Below, one piece after another: positions 20,848 through 22,051 of a stretch of 22,051 nucleotides of DNA (positions are counted from its first letter, which is position 1; each line of letters starts with the position of its first letter). The notes below the pieces were generated by a model. It was not told the DNA's origin and searched no databases. It worked only from the letters and a program-made list of their open reading frames with translations. The stretch is from a virus, in IMG/VR virus record IMGVR_UViG_3300035204_002446, positions 1 through 22,051 of that record. One strand, given 5' to 3'. A program made the position numbers and the translations under genes.

Positions 20848-21587
20848 TAAATTAATTTACTGTAGCTGTTTTGGAAGGTCAAGAGTGGTCTTTCGGGGTC
20901 TTGGGCTTTAGTTCTGTTGATTGATAGGTCTCTCTTCAGTTCTGGCATGTACGACACTTCTCCTGTTCCTGTCCCGAACTCTGTTTTTTCTCCTATTTCA
21001 AGGTTTCCTATAGTGTATAGGTGTATGTCTGTTTCAATATAATTTGCTTTAGAGAAGAGTCTGGGTCTAAATTCGAAATCGTCTCCATAATTACCACTAA
21101 GGTATTCGTTTGAACCTCCTGTCTTCCAGTAGTCTGATTTGTCTATTATGTATATGTTTTCGTGTACGGGGAATTGTTCTGGATAACTGGTTATGTTTTT
21201 TTCTTTATCACAATATGCAATGCGAAAGAAATAGGCGTTACTTTTTTCTAAATTTAAATTACTAATTTTTAAAAATTCTTCCTCTATAAGAAAATGGTCT
21301 ATGTCTGATCTGATTACCCAGTTTGTTTTAGTTTCTTTAAATGCAATGTTATTTGCTTGCGGCATGTTAAATGGAATGTCGACATCAATTCTATATAGGT
21401 TTAGGTTTAGTTTGTCTATGTAGTCTTTCGCAACGTCAAACGCGTGCTCTCTTTGGGATCCGTCGTCCACTATTAAGAGATTAAGTTTGTTTAATATTTT
21501 TTTATTAAAAGAAGAGTATAACTTTAGATTATAGTCCAAAGCTTCACACTGATTGTAAAAAGGAAAATAAAGTGTTATGTCTTTCAT
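20847..21587 (-). CDS. GT-A (GT2-like) glycosyltransferase, 246 aa
   Basis: The N-terminal Rossmann-like half has ITLYFPFYNQ (the usual P-x-YN start of GT2) and LLIVDDGS (D41, D42) for nucleotide binding. IRSDIDHFL (D95, D97) is the DxD-type metal and sugar-phosphate motif. The C-terminal part (GGSNEYLSGNYGDDFEFRPRLF) resembles the acceptor-side region with its ED/DD catalytic base. Length is normal for a single-domain enzyme. It is the first protein gene after the tmRNA and the cloverleaf-like element. The leader before the ATG (CCCACCCTTAAA) has no Shine-Dalgarno. The acceptor is unknown and may be shared with the GT4/GT9 genes at the other end of the block. Confidence 0.75.
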   Translation of the reverse strand: MKDITLYFPFYNQCEALDYNLKLYSSFNKKILNKLNLLIVDDGSQREHAFDVAKDYIDKLNLNLYRIDVDIPFNMPQANNIAFKETKTNWVIRSDIDHFLIEEEFLKISNLNLEKSNAYFFRIAYCDKEKNITSYPEQFPVHENIYIIDKSDYWKTGGSNEYLSGNYGDDFEFRPRLFSKANYIETDIHLYTIGNLEIGEKTEFGTGTGEVSYMPELKRDLSINRTKAQDPERPLLTFQNSYSKLI

Positions 21588-21596
21588 TTTAAGGGT

Positions 21597-21671
21597 GGGA
21601 CTAGGCGCCGGTTAGCTAATCCGGTCTTCCTACTTGCTGAAGGCGTGCAAGCTCACACTACGCCTAGACCC
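21597..21671 (-). ncRNA. 75-nt cloverleaf-foldable structured element next to the tmRNA
   Basis: On the minus strand GGGTCTAGGCG (21671-21661) pairs with CGCCTAGTCCC (21607-21597), 10 of 11 positions. Inside are three hairpins: GTG/CAC with an 8-nt loop, CTTC/GAAG with a 9-nt loop, and CCGG/CCGG with a 9-nt loop. The last abuts the closing stem as a T arm would. Arm lengths of 14, 17 and 17 nt resemble D, anticodon and T arms. A tRNA identity is not supported: there is no T-loop TTCRA, no T33, no 3' CCA, and the variable loop is about 1 nt. An alternative fold uses CTTGC/GCAAG. It may be a degenerate tRNA, a processing element or a 5' UTR structure. Confidence 0.4.
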
Positions 21672-21679
21672 AAAAAAAA

Positions 21680-22051
21680 TGGTGGAGGCGGTGGGAGTTG
21701 AACCCACGTCTTTGGAGCCATTGGCTCAGATATACTACAAGCTTAGTCGGTATTATGTACTTGCTTTGGCATGTTACCGACAAACGGCCTACAGCAAGTT
21801 GCCAAAAAGTTGGATTATACTGAGCCTCTTCGACGTTACCCAGTTTTTTGCTCGCTGTCGTCGCCCTATCTCTTTAACGAGCATCCAGAGTAGGACGGGT
21901 GTCCGCTACGCAGCCACAGCAGCCTCTTCGGCCCAACCAAAACGAGCGAGAATCTCGTCCGCTTCAGCTAGTGAAGGAGCCATGTCAATATTGCTATTGG
22001 CATATATGTTTTTGACGGTTTTTTTAAGAGGCCAACCATCATCCTCTGCTT
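21680..22051 (-). ncRNA. ssrA: tmRNA (ssrA), 3' part; the 5' end lies outside the window
   Basis: The 3' end reads GTGGGTTCAACTCCCAC followed by CGCCTCCACCA, a tmRNA T-arm and acceptor strand with encoded CCA. GACTAAGC.TGTAGTA before it matches the conserved 3' helix-5 side of bacterial tmRNAs. Upstream, GGTTGGCCTC...AAAAAA matches the pseudoknot-1 region and resume-site context of E. coli tmRNA. The tag stop lies 226 nt from the 3' end, as in one-piece tmRNAs, so this is not the permuted two-piece type. The RNA rescues stalled ribosomes and tags incomplete proteins. The 5' acceptor strand and D-like loop are missing only because the window ends. Eight T residues follow the CCA. Confidence 0.92.
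21906..22001 (-). other. Proteolysis-tag reading frame of the tmRNA, 31 aa
   Basis: The resume codon is GCC (22001-21999), placed by alignment with the AAAAAATAGTC-GCA context of E. coli, with A at position -4. The tag begins ANSNIDMAPS, continues through a helical part (LAEADEILARFGW) and ends AEEAAVAA before TAG (21908-21906). The C-terminal AVAA fits ClpX/ClpA-type degron recognition. Thirty-one residues is much longer than the 10 or so usual in proteobacteria. Confidence 0.8.

Noticed and set aside
21597-21671. A functional tRNA gene
   Set aside because: The closing stem and arm sizes fit, but T-loop TTCRA, T33, variable loop and CCA are missing on both strands.
21680-22051. Alphaproteobacterial-type permuted two-piece tmRNA, suggested by the AVAA tag ending
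   Set aside because: Tag, stop, about 226 nt of pseudoknot region and the CCA end follow in the order of a one-piece tmRNA.

Overview
The window looks like part of a large, AT-rich, tightly packed tailed-phage genome. It carries phage-type replication genes (DnaB-like helicase, DnaG-like primase, a DnaE-type polymerase, proofreading exonuclease, RecB-like nuclease, a probable single-strand-binding protein and a probable annealing protein). There are also glycosyltransferases, many tiny ORFs and a tmRNA gene, and almost no intergenic space. No structural or packaging genes are visible. The host cannot be fixed from sequence. A Coq4-like motif, the proteobacteria-like ending of the tmRNA tag and an ExbB/ExbD-like pair suggest a Gram-negative, ubiquinone-using bacterium, probably aquatic; this is inference.

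Layout: a short plus-strand block (1-405) converges on one long minus-strand block (21680 back to 409). Read in the direction of transcription the order is as follows. A partial tmRNA (its 5' end lies outside the window) is followed by a tRNA-sized cloverleaf-foldable element, a GT2-like glycosyltransferase and a DUF559/Vsr-like nuclease. A promoter then precedes helicase, primase, a small ORF and an aldehyde dehydrogenase. Next comes a cluster of small genes around an ExbB/ExbD-like proton-channel pair, then a Coq4-motif protein, a small membrane protein, an APS-kinase-like protein, more small genes and a lysine 6-dehydrogenase/saccharopine-dehydrogenase-like enzyme, ending at a terminator (about 10.1 kb). 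A second, replication-oriented region follows: RecB-like nuclease, PHP domain, a small PD-(D/E)XK protein, DnaQ-like exonuclease, polymerase core, SSB-like protein, GT4/GT9 glycosyltransferases and the annealing-like protein.

The strongest observations are these. (1) The DNA polymerase III alpha subunit is split at the PHP/palm border, with a PD-(D/E)XK gene and the exonuclease gene lying between the two parts. (2) A family of five near-identical promoters (TTGACN, 16-nt spacer, TATACT) has an A6-CC block in the spacer in the same register in three of them and nearly so in a fourth. Several place +1 on or next to an ATG, predicting leaderless mRNAs, and three have the preceding gene's TGA stop inside the -35 box. 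(3) A T TTA AAA slippery heptamer lies two codons before the stop that divides a GT9 glycosyltransferase in two. (4) Two putative metabolic genes form consecutive steps of lysine catabolism (lysine to aminoadipate semialdehyde to aminoadipate). (5) The tmRNA encodes a 31-residue tag. (6) A phage protein carries an exact HDxxH-x11-E Coq4 motif.

Genes are joined by ATGA or TAATG overlaps, so translational coupling is probably general. Shine-Dalgarno sites are weak or absent at many starts.
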